Below, one piece after another: positions 24,539 to 31,929 of a DNA stretch of 64,000 nucleotides (positions within the stretch are counted from its first letter, which is position 1; every line of letters starts with the position of its first letter). The notes beneath the pieces were generated by a model, which saw only the letters and a list, made by a program, of their open reading frames with translations, ran no database searches and was not told the origin of the DNA. A program made the translations under genes and the position numbers. Location of the stretch: positions 9,245,501-9,309,500 of the forward strand of contig NZ_CP127173.1 of assembly GCF_030264295.1 (NCBI RefSeq), given 5' to 3'. The stretch comes from Amycolatopsis nalaikhensis (GTDB lineage: Bacteria > Actinomycetota > Actinomycetes > Mycobacteriales > Pseudonocardiaceae).

Positions 24539-24885
24539 ACCCGACCGTGACGGCGTTCATGCTGGTCAAGACCACCCCCGATTGGCTCGCCCTCACGGTC
24601 GAGCAGCGGATCGAAGCGTTCCGGACCCAGGTCGTCCCGGCCATCGAGGAACGGACGAAGGGCGTGCGGTCGCGGTTCTACGACACCGAGTTCTACTCGG
24701 CGCGCGTCACCGACGTCTGGGTCTGGGAGGCCGTCGACCACGAGGCCTACCAGCTGCTGGTCGACGCGTTGCGCGAGACGCCGTTCTGGGACCGCTGGTT
24801 CGAGGTCGCCGAGATCCTGGTCGGGGTCGAGAACGGGTACGCGCGCAACTACGGCGTCGACGCGGTCGCGAGCGTCGCGACCTAG
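24535..24885 (+). CDS. Darcynin-like small protein
   Basis: A 116-residue protein resembling the darcynin family, for which no biochemical role is firmly known to me. It has an N-terminal FMLVKTTPDWLALT strand, an acidic RFYDTEFYSARVTDVWVWE core, and DRWFEVAEILVGVENGYARNYG near the end, a layout like an alpha/beta barrel dimer of the ABM/EthD type. GTG 24535 overlaps the epimerase-like stop. Its TAG stop lies inside the CCTAGA target site duplicated by the IS element immediately downstream. Confidence 0.72.
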   Translation: MNPTVTAFMLVKTTPDWLALTVEQRIEAFRTQVVPAIEERTKGVRSRFYDTEFYSARVTDVWVWEAVDHEAYQLLVDALRETPFWDRWFEVAEILVGVENGYARNYGVDAVASVAT

Positions 24886-24886
24886 A
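24881..24886. repeat. Left target-site duplication of the IS481-type element
   Basis: CCTAGA abuts the left terminal repeat and is repeated exactly at 25729-25734 on the other side. It contains the darcynin stop TAG. Confidence 0.85.
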
Positions 24887-25728
24887 TGTGATGTCCAGGG
24901 ACGTTGTCCCGAGTTGAGGTGACCCGTTGGTGGCCTGTCGCACAGACAGGTGAAGGCCTCCGGTTGTGAAGTGGAGCTGTCTAGGAACCGCTTCATCCAC
25001 CGGAGGCCTTCGTGTCCCACCCTGACCCTACGCACCCGACTACGCCTCGCGCGCCTGAGCGTCGAGCAGGGCTGGACCTGCACCGCAGCGGCGAAGATGT
25101 TCATGGTCGCCGCCAAGACCGCCGCGAAAGGGGCCGACCGCTACCGCACCGAAGGCGTGGCCGGGATGACTGACCGCAGCCCGGCCCGCACCCCCGAACA
25201 CCTGGTCCGGGCGATCGTGCGGCTGCGGTGGCGCAAGCGGCTGGGCCCGGCCCAGATCGCCGGCCGGCTCGCTGATCCATATGGATGTCACCAAGTTCGG
25301 CAACATCCCCGACGGCGGTGGGCACCGCTACGTCGGCCGACAGCAAGCGAGCGCCACAAAGCGCCACTCCTGGCCTGCCCCGCAGTGCCGACTACAAGCC
25401 CCGCACCGGCACCGCCTTCGTCCACACGGTCATCGACGACCACTCCCGCGTCGCGTACGCCGAAATCCACGCCGACGAAACCGCCGCCACCGTAGTCCTG
25501 CGCCGGGCGGTCGCTTGGCTCACCAGCCACCGCAGACCAACGGAAAGATCGAACGGTTCCACCGCACCCTCGCCGAGGGCTGGGCCTACGCCCGCCTTTA
25601 CCCGTCCGAGAGCCAGCGTCGGGCGGCGCTACCGGGCTGGTTGCACTTCTACAATTATCACCGACCCCACAGCTCAACCGGCGGCAAGCCGCCGGCCACC
25701 CGGCTGACCGACCTCCCAGGACATCACA
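24887..25728. mobile_element. Defective IS481-type insertion sequence
   Basis: 842-bp element bounded by terminal inverted repeats: TGTGATGTCCAGGGA at 24887-24901 and the complement of TGTGATGTCCTGGGA at 25714-25728 (14 of 15 matching). It is flanked by the 6-bp duplication CCTAGA. Full IS481 members run about 1.0-1.1 kb, so roughly 200 bp has been lost from the transposase region. Sharp, nearly identical ends with an exact duplication indicate a fairly recent insertion, or transposition of an already shortened copy driven in trans. Confidence 0.88.
24952..25011. other. Hairpin just upstream of the transposase start
   Basis: 12-bp perfect arms, GAAGGCCTCCGG (24952-24963) and CCGGAGGCCTTC (25000-25011), with additional GTGAAG/CTTCAT pairing inside. 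The right arm ends at the transposase GTG (25012). Such 5' hairpins in insertion sequences commonly block transposase translation from read-through transcripts. Confidence 0.6.
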
Positions 25729-25733
25729 CCTAG
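25012..25733 (+). pseudogene. Degenerate IS481 transposase (DDE), deletions and frameshifts
   Basis: Fragments of a DDE transposase are spread over three frames. The N-terminal HTH part (ARLSVEQGWTCTAAAKMF..DRYRTEGVAGMTDRS) is out of frame with the initial VSHPDPTHP. After IAGRL the sequence jumps to HMDVTKFGNIPDGGGHRYVG, carrying the first catalytic Asp, then to VIDDHSRVAYAEIHADE with the second. A second loss precedes QTNGKIERFHRTL with the catalytic Glu. The end FYNYHRPHSSTGGKPPATRL is normal for the family. The final stop TAG is supplied by the flanking duplication. It cannot encode an active enzyme as read. Confidence 0.85.
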
Positions 25734-25734
25734 A
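25729..25734. repeat. Right target-site duplication of the IS481-type element
   Basis: Second CCTAGA copy. On the minus strand it contains the TAG stop of the hydroxyproline epimerase gene (25730-25732). Confidence 0.85.
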
Positions 25735-26731
25735 GCACGAACCCGGCCGGGAACGGGTCGTCCGGGTCGAGGAGGTAGGTGGCGGTGCCGGTGATCCACG
25801 CCCGGCCCGAGAACTCGGGGATCACCGCCGGCACCCCGCCCACCTCCGTCTCGCCGACCAGCTCGCCGGTGAACGTCGTGCCGATGAACGAGCTGTTCTC
25901 GAACGGCGTGTGCAGCGGCAGCTCGCCGCGCGCGTGCAGCTGCGCCATCCGGGCGGACGTGCCGGTGCCGCACGGCGAGCGGTCGAACCAGCCCGGGTGG
26001 ATGGCCATCGCGTTGCGCGACGCGCGGGCGTCCGAGCCGGGGGCGAGGAACTGGACGTGCTTGCAGCCGCCGATCAGCGGGTCGGCCGGGTGCTTCGGCG
26101 GCCGCTGCTCGTTGATCGCCCCCATGATGGCCAGCCCCGCGGTCAGGATCCGGTCCTTTTCGGACCGTTCGAATGGGATGTCCACTTGGGACAGGTCGAG
26201 AATGGCGTAGAAGTTCCCGCCGTAGGCCAGGTCGTAGCGCACCTCGCCGAGGCCGGGCACGTCGACGACGGCGTCGCGCTCGGCGAGGAACGACGCGACG
26301 TTGCGGAGCTTGACCCGCTCGGCCCGGCCGTCGCGCACGTCGACCTCGGCGTGCACGAGCCCGGCCGGGGTGTCCAGGCGCACCACGGTCTTCGGCTCGG
26401 TCACCTCGACCATGCCCGTCTCCACCAGCACCGTCGCGACGCCGATGGTGCCGTGGCCGCACATCGGCAGGCAGCCGGACACCTCGATGTAGACCACGCC
26501 CCAGTCGGCGTCCGGCCGGGACGGCGGCTGCAGGATCGCGCCGCTCATCGCCGAATGGCCGCGCGGCTCGTTCATGAGGAACTGCCTGAGGTGGTCGAGG
26601 TGCGCCATGAAGTGCCGACGGCGCTCGGCCATCGTCTCGCCGGGGATGACGCCGACGCCGCCGGTCACGACCCGGGTGGGCATGCCTTCGGTGTGCGAAT
26701 CGACCGCCGTGATCGCGCGGGAGGACCGCAT
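25730..26731 (-). CDS. 4-hydroxyproline 2-epimerase (proline racemase family)
   Basis: 333-residue cofactor-independent epimerase that converts trans-4-hydroxy-L-proline to cis-4-hydroxy-D-proline. Both catalytic cysteines are present: MCGHGT at about residue 90 and SPCGTGTSARMA at about 251. The N-terminal VDSHTEGMPTRVV and NEPRGHSAM are family hallmarks. Two catalytic cysteines exclude the Thr-containing hydroxyproline dehydratases. It is last in a five-gene minus-strand operon whose other members carry out the next two catabolic steps, and it abuts the DHDPS-like gene with no gap. The stop lies in the IS target duplication, leaving the protein end intact. Confidence 0.92.
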   Translation of the reverse strand: MRSSRAITAVDSHTEGMPTRVVTGGVGVIPGETMAERRRHFMAHLDHLRQFLMNEPRGHSAMSGAILQPPSRPDADWGVVYIEVSGCLPMCGHGTIGVATVLVETGMVEVTEPKTVVRLDTPAGLVHAEVDVRDGRAERVKLRNVASFLAERDAVVDVPGLGEVRYDLAYGGNFYAILDLSQVDIPFERSEKDRILTAGLAIMGAINEQRPPKHPADPLIGGCKHVQFLAPGSDARASRNAMAIHPGWFDRSPCGTGTSARMAQLHARGELPLHTPFENSSFIGTTFTGELVGETEVGGVPAVIPEFSGRAWITGTATYLLDPDDPFPAGFVL

Positions 26732-27643
26732 CTACGCCACCCCCAGCGCGGCCAGCGCGCGGCCCATGTCGGCGCGGACCTGTTCGCGGTGGACGTCCGA
26801 GAGCGGTCCTCGCGGCGGGCGGCACGGCCCGCCGTAGCGGCCGACCATGTCCATGCCGAGCTTGATGGCCTGGACGAACTCGGTGCGCGAGTCCCAGCGG
26901 AACGCGGCCACCAGCGGTTCGTAGAGGGCCTTGGCCTCCTCGAGCTTGCCCGCGGTGGCCAGCTCGTACAGCCGCGCCGACTCGGCCGGGAAGACGTTGG
27001 GGAACCCGGCGAACCAGCCGGTCGCGCCCATCAGCAGGCTTTCCAGGACGACGTCGTCGGCGCCGCTGATCACGGCCAGCTCCGGGGCGCATTCGCGGAT
27101 CTCGAGCACGCGCCGGACGTCGCCGGAGAACTCTTTGACGGCGACGACGTTGTCGATCTGCGCGATCTCGGCCAGGAGGTCGGGCGTCAAGTCGACTTTC
27201 GTGTCGAAGGGGTTGTTGTAGACCATCACCGGCAGCCCGGCCGAGGCCACCGCTTCGAAGTGGGCGAGCACCTCGCCGCGGTTGGCGCGGTAGAGCGTCG
27301 GCGGGAGGCAGAGCACGCCGTGGGCGCCGTCCTCGGCGGCGGCTTCGGCCCAGTACTTGGCCTGGTGCGCGCCGGGGCCGTGGACGCCGACGACGACGAT
27401 CCCGTCGTTCCCGACGGCGTCGATCGCGGTGCGGGCGACGCGGCGGCGCTCCTCGTCGGTGAGCGAGGAGTACTCGCCGAGCGACCCGTTCGGGCCGACG
27501 CCGCGGCAGCCGTTGTCGACGAGCCACCGGCAGTGCTCGGCGTAGGCGTCGTAGTCGACCGCGAGCCCGGCCGGGGCCGAGTCGTCGACGCGGTAGGGCA
27601 ACGCGGCGGCGACGACCACGCCGCCGAGGTCGCGGGTGCTCAT
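26732..27643 (-). CDS. DHDPS-family lyase, probable 1-pyrroline-4-hydroxy-2-carboxylate deaminase
   Basis: 303-residue class I aldolase-fold enzyme. The GPNGSLGEYSSLTDEER substrate loop, the Tyr in VMVYNNPFDT (about 140) and the Schiff-base Lys in VVAVKEFSGD (about 166) are visible. Because it sits between the hydroxyproline epimerase and D-hydroxyproline dehydrogenase subunits, the most likely reaction is deamination and dehydration of Delta1-pyrroline-4-hydroxy-2-carboxylate to alpha-ketoglutarate semialdehyde, rather than lysine biosynthesis. ATG 27643 overlaps the upstream gene's stop by 4 bp. The C-terminus GPCRPPRGPLSDVHREQV is typical of this sugar/hydroxyproline branch. Confidence 0.88.
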   Translation of the reverse strand: MSTRDLGGVVVAAALPYRVDDSAPAGLAVDYDAYAEHCRWLVDNGCRGVGPNGSLGEYSSLTDEERRRVARTAIDAVGNDGIVVVGVHGPGAHQAKYWAEAAAEDGAHGVLCLPPTLYRANRGEVLAHFEAVASAGLPVMVYNNPFDTKVDLTPDLLAEIAQIDNVVAVKEFSGDVRRVLEIRECAPELAVISGADDVVLESLLMGATGWFAGFPNVFPAESARLYELATAGKLEEAKALYEPLVAAFRWDSRTEFVQAIKLGMDMVGRYGGPCRPPRGPLSDVHREQVRADMGRALAALGVA

Positions 27644-28950
27644 GCTGGGGTCTCCTTCGGGTCGGCGAGCTCGCCCAGACGGATCGGCTGGGCGATCGGA
27701 CGGTGGTGGCGTTCGGCGCCGCCGCAGAGTTCGGCGACGGTCGGGCCGCACATCCGGCCTTGGCACGGCCCGAGCCCGGCGCGGGTGCCGAGCTTGAGCG
27801 CGTGCGGCCCGGGCGCGGCCGGATCGGCGACGGCGGTTTTCAAGTCGCCGTAGGTGGTTTCTTCACACCGGCAGACGATCGTGTCGTCCCGCAGCCAGCC
27901 GGGCCAGGCCGCGCCGATCGGGTGCGCGGCGGCGAGCCGTCCGGCGAAGGCGCGAGCCCGATCGCGACGGCGGAGCAGCCGACGGGACGGTGTCCCACCG
28001 GCGGCCACGCACCCGGCGACGGCGCCTTCCGCCGCGGCGCCGACGGCACCACCGATGCCGGTGATCTCCCCGGCGGCGAAGACGCCCGGGACGCTGGTGT
28101 GCTGGTGGTCGTCGACGCGGACGAAGCCGCCGTCGAGCAGGCACCCGGCCGCGACGGCGAGTTCGGGTTGCGGCACGAAGCCGTGTCCGACGCAGACAGC
28201 GTCGACTTCGCGGGTGCGTTCGGTGCCGTCCACTGTGGACCAGTCAGGGCGGGTTTTCGCGGTGACGACTTCGCGGACCCGGTCGTCCCCGCGCGCTTCG
28301 ACGACGGCACGGCCGAAGTGGTACGGCACGCGGTGGCGGACGAGGGTGGTGACGTACCGGGCGAGTTCGGCGGCTTTGTGTGTCTGGAGGCCCCATCCTT
28401 TGAGGACGGTCGCTTTCGAGCCGGCCTCGAGGACGGCTTCGACGGTGACTCCGACCTTGAGGAGCGATTCGGCGACGGGGAGCAGGAAGGGACCGGACCC
28501 GGCGACGAGCACGCGCCGTCCGATCGCGACGCGTTCGCCCTTCGCGAGGGCTTGGGCGGCGCCCGCGGTGTAGACGCCGGGGAGCTGCCAGCCGGGGAAG
28601 GGCAGGGTGCGGTCGTGGGCGCCGGTGGCGAGGATCAGGGCGTCGGGGTCGAGGGTGTGGCGGTGCCGCCGGGTGCCGTCGGCGGGGCCGCGCAGGACAT
28701 GGACGCGGCGGCCCTCGACGGCCCAGACCGTGCTTTCGGGCCACCAGGTGCAGCGGTCGAGGATCTGCTGCCGCCGTTCGGAGGCGGCCCGCTCTTGGCG
28801 GGATTCGTAGGCGGCGGGGAGAGTCCGGTGGTACTGGCCGCCGGGGGCGTCGGCCTGGTCGAGAACCGTGACTTCGGCACCGGCGCGGAGCGCGTGCTCC
28901 GCCGCCGCCAGCCCGGCCGGTCCGGCGCCGATGATCACGATGCGCCTCAT
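27640..28950 (-). CDS. FAD/NAD-binding oxidoreductase subunit with C-terminal Fe-S domain (D-hydroxyproline dehydrogenase-type)
   Basis: A 436-residue subunit of a heteromeric amine dehydrogenase like D-hydroxyproline, octopine/nopaline or sarcosine oxidases. The Rossmann motif IIGAGPAGLAAAEHAL is at residues 5-20, LILATGAHDRTLPFPGWQLPGV around 120, and a second dinucleotide fold VLVAGSGPFLLPVAESL around 160. The C-terminal BFD-like [2Fe-2S] segment has CRCEETTYGDL and GPCQGRMCG. ATG 28950 overlaps the small ferredoxin-like gene by 4 bp; the open frame upstream of it is shadow. It would pass electrons from cis-4-hydroxy-D-proline oxidation. Confidence 0.88.
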   Translation of the reverse strand: MRRIVIIGAGPAGLAAAEHALRAGAEVTVLDQADAPGGQYHRTLPAAYESRQERAASERRQQILDRCTWWPESTVWAVEGRRVHVLRGPADGTRRHRHTLDPDALILATGAHDRTLPFPGWQLPGVYTAGAAQALAKGERVAIGRRVLVAGSGPFLLPVAESLLKVGVTVEAVLEAGSKATVLKGWGLQTHKAAELARYVTTLVRHRVPYHFGRAVVEARGDDRVREVVTAKTRPDWSTVDGTERTREVDAVCVGHGFVPQPELAVAAGCLLDGGFVRVDDHQHTSVPGVFAAGEITGIGGAVGAAAEGAVAGCVAAGGTPSRRLLRRRDRARAFAGRLAAAHPIGAAWPGWLRDDTIVCRCEETTYGDLKTAVADPAAPGPHALKLGTRAGLGPCQGRMCGPTVAELCGGAERHHRPIAQPIRLGELADPKETPA

Positions 28951-29240
28951 GCGCCCTCCTGCCGGGACTGGGTGCGGATCTCGTCGCCGTCCGCGGCGCG
29001 GCGGCGGCATGCCCGGACGTCCGGCACCCCGTTCACCGTCAGCACGCAGTCGAAGCACGCCCCGATGCCGCAGAACACCCCGCGAGGCGCGCCGGATCTC
29101 GTGGTGCGCCAGGACATCCGGCCGGCCGCGAGCAGGACACCCGCCACCGTCTGGCCCGCGATGCCCGTCACCGGCTCGCCGTCCACCGTGAGCCGGATCG
29201 GGCGGTTCGTCCCGTCGCCGGGGGCCAGGTAGCCGCTCAT
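28947..29240 (-). CDS. (2Fe-2S)-binding small subunit of D-hydroxyproline dehydrogenase
   Basis: 97-residue ferredoxin-like subunit. An N-terminal beta-grasp half (IRLTVDGEPVTGIAGQTVAGVLLA) is followed by the cluster-binding cysteines in GVFCGIGACFDCVLTVNG and a further Cys in VRACRRR. ATG 29240 gives this short product; the longer open frame to 30338 is shadow of the neighbouring dehydrogenase gene. It overlaps both neighbours by 4 bp, so all three dehydrogenase subunits should be made in equal amounts. Confidence 0.88.
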   Translation of the reverse strand: MSGYLAPGDGTNRPIRLTVDGEPVTGIAGQTVAGVLLAAGRMSWRTTRSGAPRGVFCGIGACFDCVLTVNGVPDVRACRRRAADGDEIRTQSRQEGA

Positions 29241-30388
29241 GCCGCCAGCACCGCCGGACGGTCCACAGTGAACTCGCCGACCGGCATCGACGGCGTCGCG
29301 CCGGTGAGCAGCTCGCGCACCAGCCGCGCCGTGCCCACGCTCAAGCCGATTCCCGCGCCCTCGTGCCCCGTCGCGTGCCACAGCCCGGCCAGCCGCGGGT
29401 CCTCGCCCAGGACCGGCAGGTGGTCGTCGACGTACGGCCGGAACCCGCCGTACGCCCGCATCACCGCCACGTCGGCCAGGGACGGGAACAGCCGCAGCGC
29501 CGTCGCCGCGATCGCGCTCAGCACGTCCGGGCGGAGCGCGTCGTCGAACCCGACCCGGCGGCGCGAGGAACCGATCAGCACCGTGCCGCCGCGGGTCGAC
29601 TCCACCACCGCCGACGTCTGCAGCTCGCCGTCGCCGGAACCGACCGCGCCGACGTAGTCCGCGTCGTAGACCTTGTGCCGCACCACGCCCGGCATCGGCG
29701 TGGTCACCAGGACCTCGCCACGCCGGGGCCGGACCGCGATCGGGGCACCCAGGCGCGTCGACACCTCGCCCGCCCACGGACCCGCCGCGTTCACGACGAC
29801 GTCCGCGTCGAGCACCTCGCCAGGCACGCGGACGCCGGTGACGCGGCCGCCCGTCACGCGCGCGCCGATCACCTCCGTGTCCACGCGCAGCCGGGCGCCG
29901 CGGGCGAGCGCCGCGCCCAGCAGGGCCAGCGCCGCCCCGGCCGGTTGCACCTGCGCGTCTTCCGGGTAGCGGACGGCCACGGTCACCTCCCGCGTCACCG
30001 CGGGTTCGGCCACGGCGAGTTCCGCCGCGGACAGCGGTTCGACGCGCACCCCGGCCGCGGCCTGCGCCTCGGCGAACGCGGTGAGCGCGCGGCCCCCGGC
30101 GTCCGTGGTGGCGACGACGATGCCGCCCTTGGCGTCGAACTCCGTCCGCGGATCCCGGAGGTCGGCGACGGCTTCCGGCCACAACCGCGCCGAAAGCCGC
30201 GCGAGCACGAGTTCGGGGCCGGGTTCCTTGTCCGAGACCAGCAGATTGCCCTCCCCGTGGGAGGTGGTGCCGCCGGCGGGACGGCCGCGGTCGAGCACCA
30301 GGACGTCGAAGCCCGCCAGGGTCAGCTCCCGAGCGCACGCGGCCCCGACGACCCCGGCGCCGATCACCACCACCCGCGTTCGGTTCAT
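29237..30388 (-). CDS. FAD-dependent D-amino-acid dehydrogenase subunit (DadA/SoxB-like)
   Basis: 383-residue catalytic flavoprotein subunit. FAD binding is shown by VVVIGAGVVGAACARELTLAGFDVLVLDRG near the N-terminus, and the C-terminal LWHATGHEGAGIGLSVGTARLVRELL is the second FAD-contact motif of the DAO/DadA family. FRPYVDDHLPVLGEDP also matches the glycine oxidase/sarcosine oxidase group. Expected reaction: oxidation of cis-4-hydroxy-D-proline to the pyrroline. It is the first gene of the operon. An 18-bp operator lies 12 bp upstream at 30400-30417. Confidence 0.88.
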   Translation of the reverse strand: MNRTRVVVIGAGVVGAACARELTLAGFDVLVLDRGRPAGGTTSHGEGNLLVSDKEPGPELVLARLSARLWPEAVADLRDPRTEFDAKGGIVVATTDAGGRALTAFAEAQAAAGVRVEPLSAAELAVAEPAVTREVTVAVRYPEDAQVQPAGAALALLGAALARGARLRVDTEVIGARVTGGRVTGVRVPGEVLDADVVVNAAGPWAGEVSTRLGAPIAVRPRRGEVLVTTPMPGVVRHKVYDADYVGAVGSGDGELQTSAVVESTRGGTVLIGSSRRRVGFDDALRPDVLSAIAATALRLFPSLADVAVMRAYGGFRPYVDDHLPVLGEDPRLAGLWHATGHEGAGIGLSVGTARLVRELLTGATPSMPVGEFTVDRPAVLAA

Positions 30389-30399
30389 CGACCCTCCAG

Positions 30400-30417
30400 C
30401 GTTCGGTATAGCGAACG
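30400..30417. promoter_or_regulatory. Hydroxyproline-operon operator
   Basis: CGTTCGGTATAGCGAACG: perfect 6-bp half-sites CGTTCG/CGAACG around GTATAG, 12 bp upstream of the first operon gene. A near copy, CGTTCGGTAAAGCGTACA, occurs upstream of the XRE-cupin regulator at 31052-31069, which links the regulator to the operon. Confidence 0.7.
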
Positions 30418-30425
30418 ATCGGAGG

Positions 30426-31070
30426 TTAGGTCTCCTGAGCCGGAGGTGTCAACGGGTGCGGCCGCCCGTCGAGCCGTTCCCCGGCGCGGTACTGCAGGAG
30501 CAGCACGGAGTGCACGGGGGCGGCGAGGGCGGTGTAGCTGTGGGGCTCGCGGGCGTCGAAGGCGACGTAGTCACCGGGCCCGAGGTCGACGGTGTGCCCG
30601 GCGACCTCGACGTGCAGTTCACCGGCCTGCACGACGGTGTGCTCGACGCCGACGTGGCCTTGCGAGCGTTGCGGGGCGTCCCCGCGGACGACCTGGTCGT
30701 AGACCTCGAAGACGCTGTCGTCGGCCTCGATCCGCCGCAGCGGCCGCAGGTCGACGCCCTCGCCGCGAAGCACCTCGACCTCGGCGGCGCGCACGACGGT
30801 CAGCCCGCCGCGAGGCCGGTGGTCCAGCAGGTCGGAGATGGCGACTTCGAGGACCCGCGACAGGCTGAAGACGGTTTCGATGGTCGGGTTGCCGGTGCCG
30901 GCCTCGAGCTGCGAGAGGGTCGCCTTGCCGATCCCGGAGCGCCGGGACAGCTCCGACAGCGACAGGCCCCTGGCGGAGCGCGCCTCGCGCAGGTTCACCG
31001 CGAGCATGTCGCGGATCGACGGCCCGCCGTCTTCTGCCACGTTCGTCCTGCCGTTCGGTAAAGCGTACAT
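30426..31070 (-). CDS. XRE-family regulator with C-terminal cupin sensor
   Basis: 214-residue regulator with an N-terminal HTH (LREARSARGLSLSELSRRSGIGKATLSQLEAGTGNPTIET, about residues 27-66) and a C-terminal cupin barrel (GVEHTVVQAGELHVEVAGH, DYVAFDAREPHSYTA). Such XRE-cupin proteins commonly control amino-acid catabolism. It sits directly upstream of, and in the same direction as, the hydroxyproline operon, and an 18-bp operator pair joins the two. The start is uncertain: ATG 31070 lies inside the upstream operator, whereas GTG 31040 (204 residues) has AGGA spacing and would place the operator in the promoter. Confidence 0.85.
   Translation of the reverse strand: MYALPNGRTNVAEDGGPSIRDMLAVNLREARSARGLSLSELSRRSGIGKATLSQLEAGTGNPTIETVFSLSRVLEVAISDLLDHRPRGGLTVVRAAEVEVLRGEGVDLRPLRRIEADDSVFEVYDQVVRGDAPQRSQGHVGVEHTVVQAGELHVEVAGHTVDLGPGDYVAFDAREPHSYTALAAPVHSVLLLQYRAGERLDGRPHPLTPPAQET
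31052..31069. promoter_or_regulatory. Second XRE-cupin operator (autoregulation)
   Basis: CGTTCGGTAAAGCGTACA, 15 of 18 bases identical to the site at 30400-30417. A weaker related palindrome, CGTTCGG-CTTG-CCGATCG, lies at 31084-31101, about three helical turns away. Location upstream of the regulator suggests autoregulation. Confidence 0.6.
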
Positions 31071-31181
31071 TCGCCCGGTCCTTCGTTCGGCTTGCCGATC
31101 GGGCCAGGGCCATGATGCCACGGCACCGCCCGCCCGACGCCGTTGTGGCACGGACCGGCGCCGAGCTGCCACACTGGACGG

Positions 31182-31430
31182 GTGACGCCTCGCCGACCGC
31201 CCGCGCCCGTGATGGGGCTGCTGGCTGCCGCGGGTCCGACGTTCGGTGCGCTCGCGGCGTACACCGGGCAGCCGTCGACGGCGCACTTCGTCTGGCTGGG
31301 GATCATGGTGCTGACGCTCACCGGCACCGCGTGGTGCGCGGAGCTGAAGCCCCGGAAGGGCTCGAAGCGCGCGCTCCTCCAAAAAAAAGCGGTCAACCTG
31401 CCACGCTTTGCCGGTTCCCTGGCCTGGTGA
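31182..31430 (+). CDS. Small hydrophobic protein, unknown function
   Basis: An 82-residue product from GTG 31182 with two hydrophobic segments (PVMGLLAAAGPTFGALAA and FVWLGIMVLTLTGTAW), i.e. probably a two-helix membrane protein. The coding sequence contains an A8 run at 31383-31390, very unusual here; the residues after it (KKAVNLPRFAGSLAW) look less protein-like, so the real end may lie elsewhere. It lies 20 bp before the tandem-HTH gene and could be co-transcribed. I recognise no family. Confidence 0.45.
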   Translation: MTPRRPPAPVMGLLAAAGPTFGALAAYTGQPSTAHFVWLGIMVLTLTGTAWCAELKPRKGSKRALLQKKAVNLPRFAGSLAW

Positions 31431-31449
31431 CCGAGTCGGGAGCACGGCG

Positions 31450-31929
31450 GTGACCAGCGAATTCGGGGTGTTTCTCCGGCAGGCGCGAAAGCGGAAGTCC
31501 CTGGGACAGGAGGAATTGGCCCGGGACGCCGACGTGTCGGTCCGCACCGTCCGCCGGCTGGAGGCAGGCGACCATTCCCGGCCTCAGTTCCAGACAGTGC
31601 AGCGGCTGGCCCACGCGCTGGATCTGGGTCCGGCCGACCGCGAGACCTTCCTGAGGACGGCGGGCTTCCCGGAGGCGGACGCGGTCATCGAGCCGGTCGG
31701 CGAGTTCGGCGAACTGCTCCGCCAGGTACGCAAACAGAAGTCCCTGACGCAGGAACGGTTGGCGGATCGCGCGGAGGTGTCCGTGCGCACCGTCCGGCGG
31801 CTCGAGAGCGGGGACGCCCTCGGCCTCGTGGTGGACACGGTGCGGCAGCTGGCCGACGCCTTGGGACTGCGGCCGGGGTCGGCGGAGCGCGACAGCTTCC
31901 TACGCGCCGCCGTCGACGGCCGCGCGTAG
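31450..31929 (+). CDS. Regulator made of two tandem XRE-type HTH domains
   Basis: A 159-residue protein consisting of an internal duplication. FGVFLRQARKRKSLGQEEL..SVRTVRRLEAGD (about residues 5-40) and FGELLRQVRKQKSLTQERL..SVRTVRRLESGD (about 85-120) are each followed by a helical tail (TVQRLAHALDLGPADRETFLRTA and TVRQLADALGLRPGSAERDSFLRAA). No sensor domain is present. This could bind a double operator as a monomer. GTG 31450 is the natural start. Its 3' end overlaps the convergent MmyB-type regulator by 30 bp. Confidence 0.8.
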   Translation: MTSEFGVFLRQARKRKSLGQEELARDADVSVRTVRRLEAGDHSRPQFQTVQRLAHALDLGPADRETFLRTAGFPEADAVIEPVGEFGELLRQVRKQKSLTQERLADRAEVSVRTVRRLESGDALGLVVDTVRQLADALGLRPGSAERDSFLRAAVDGRA

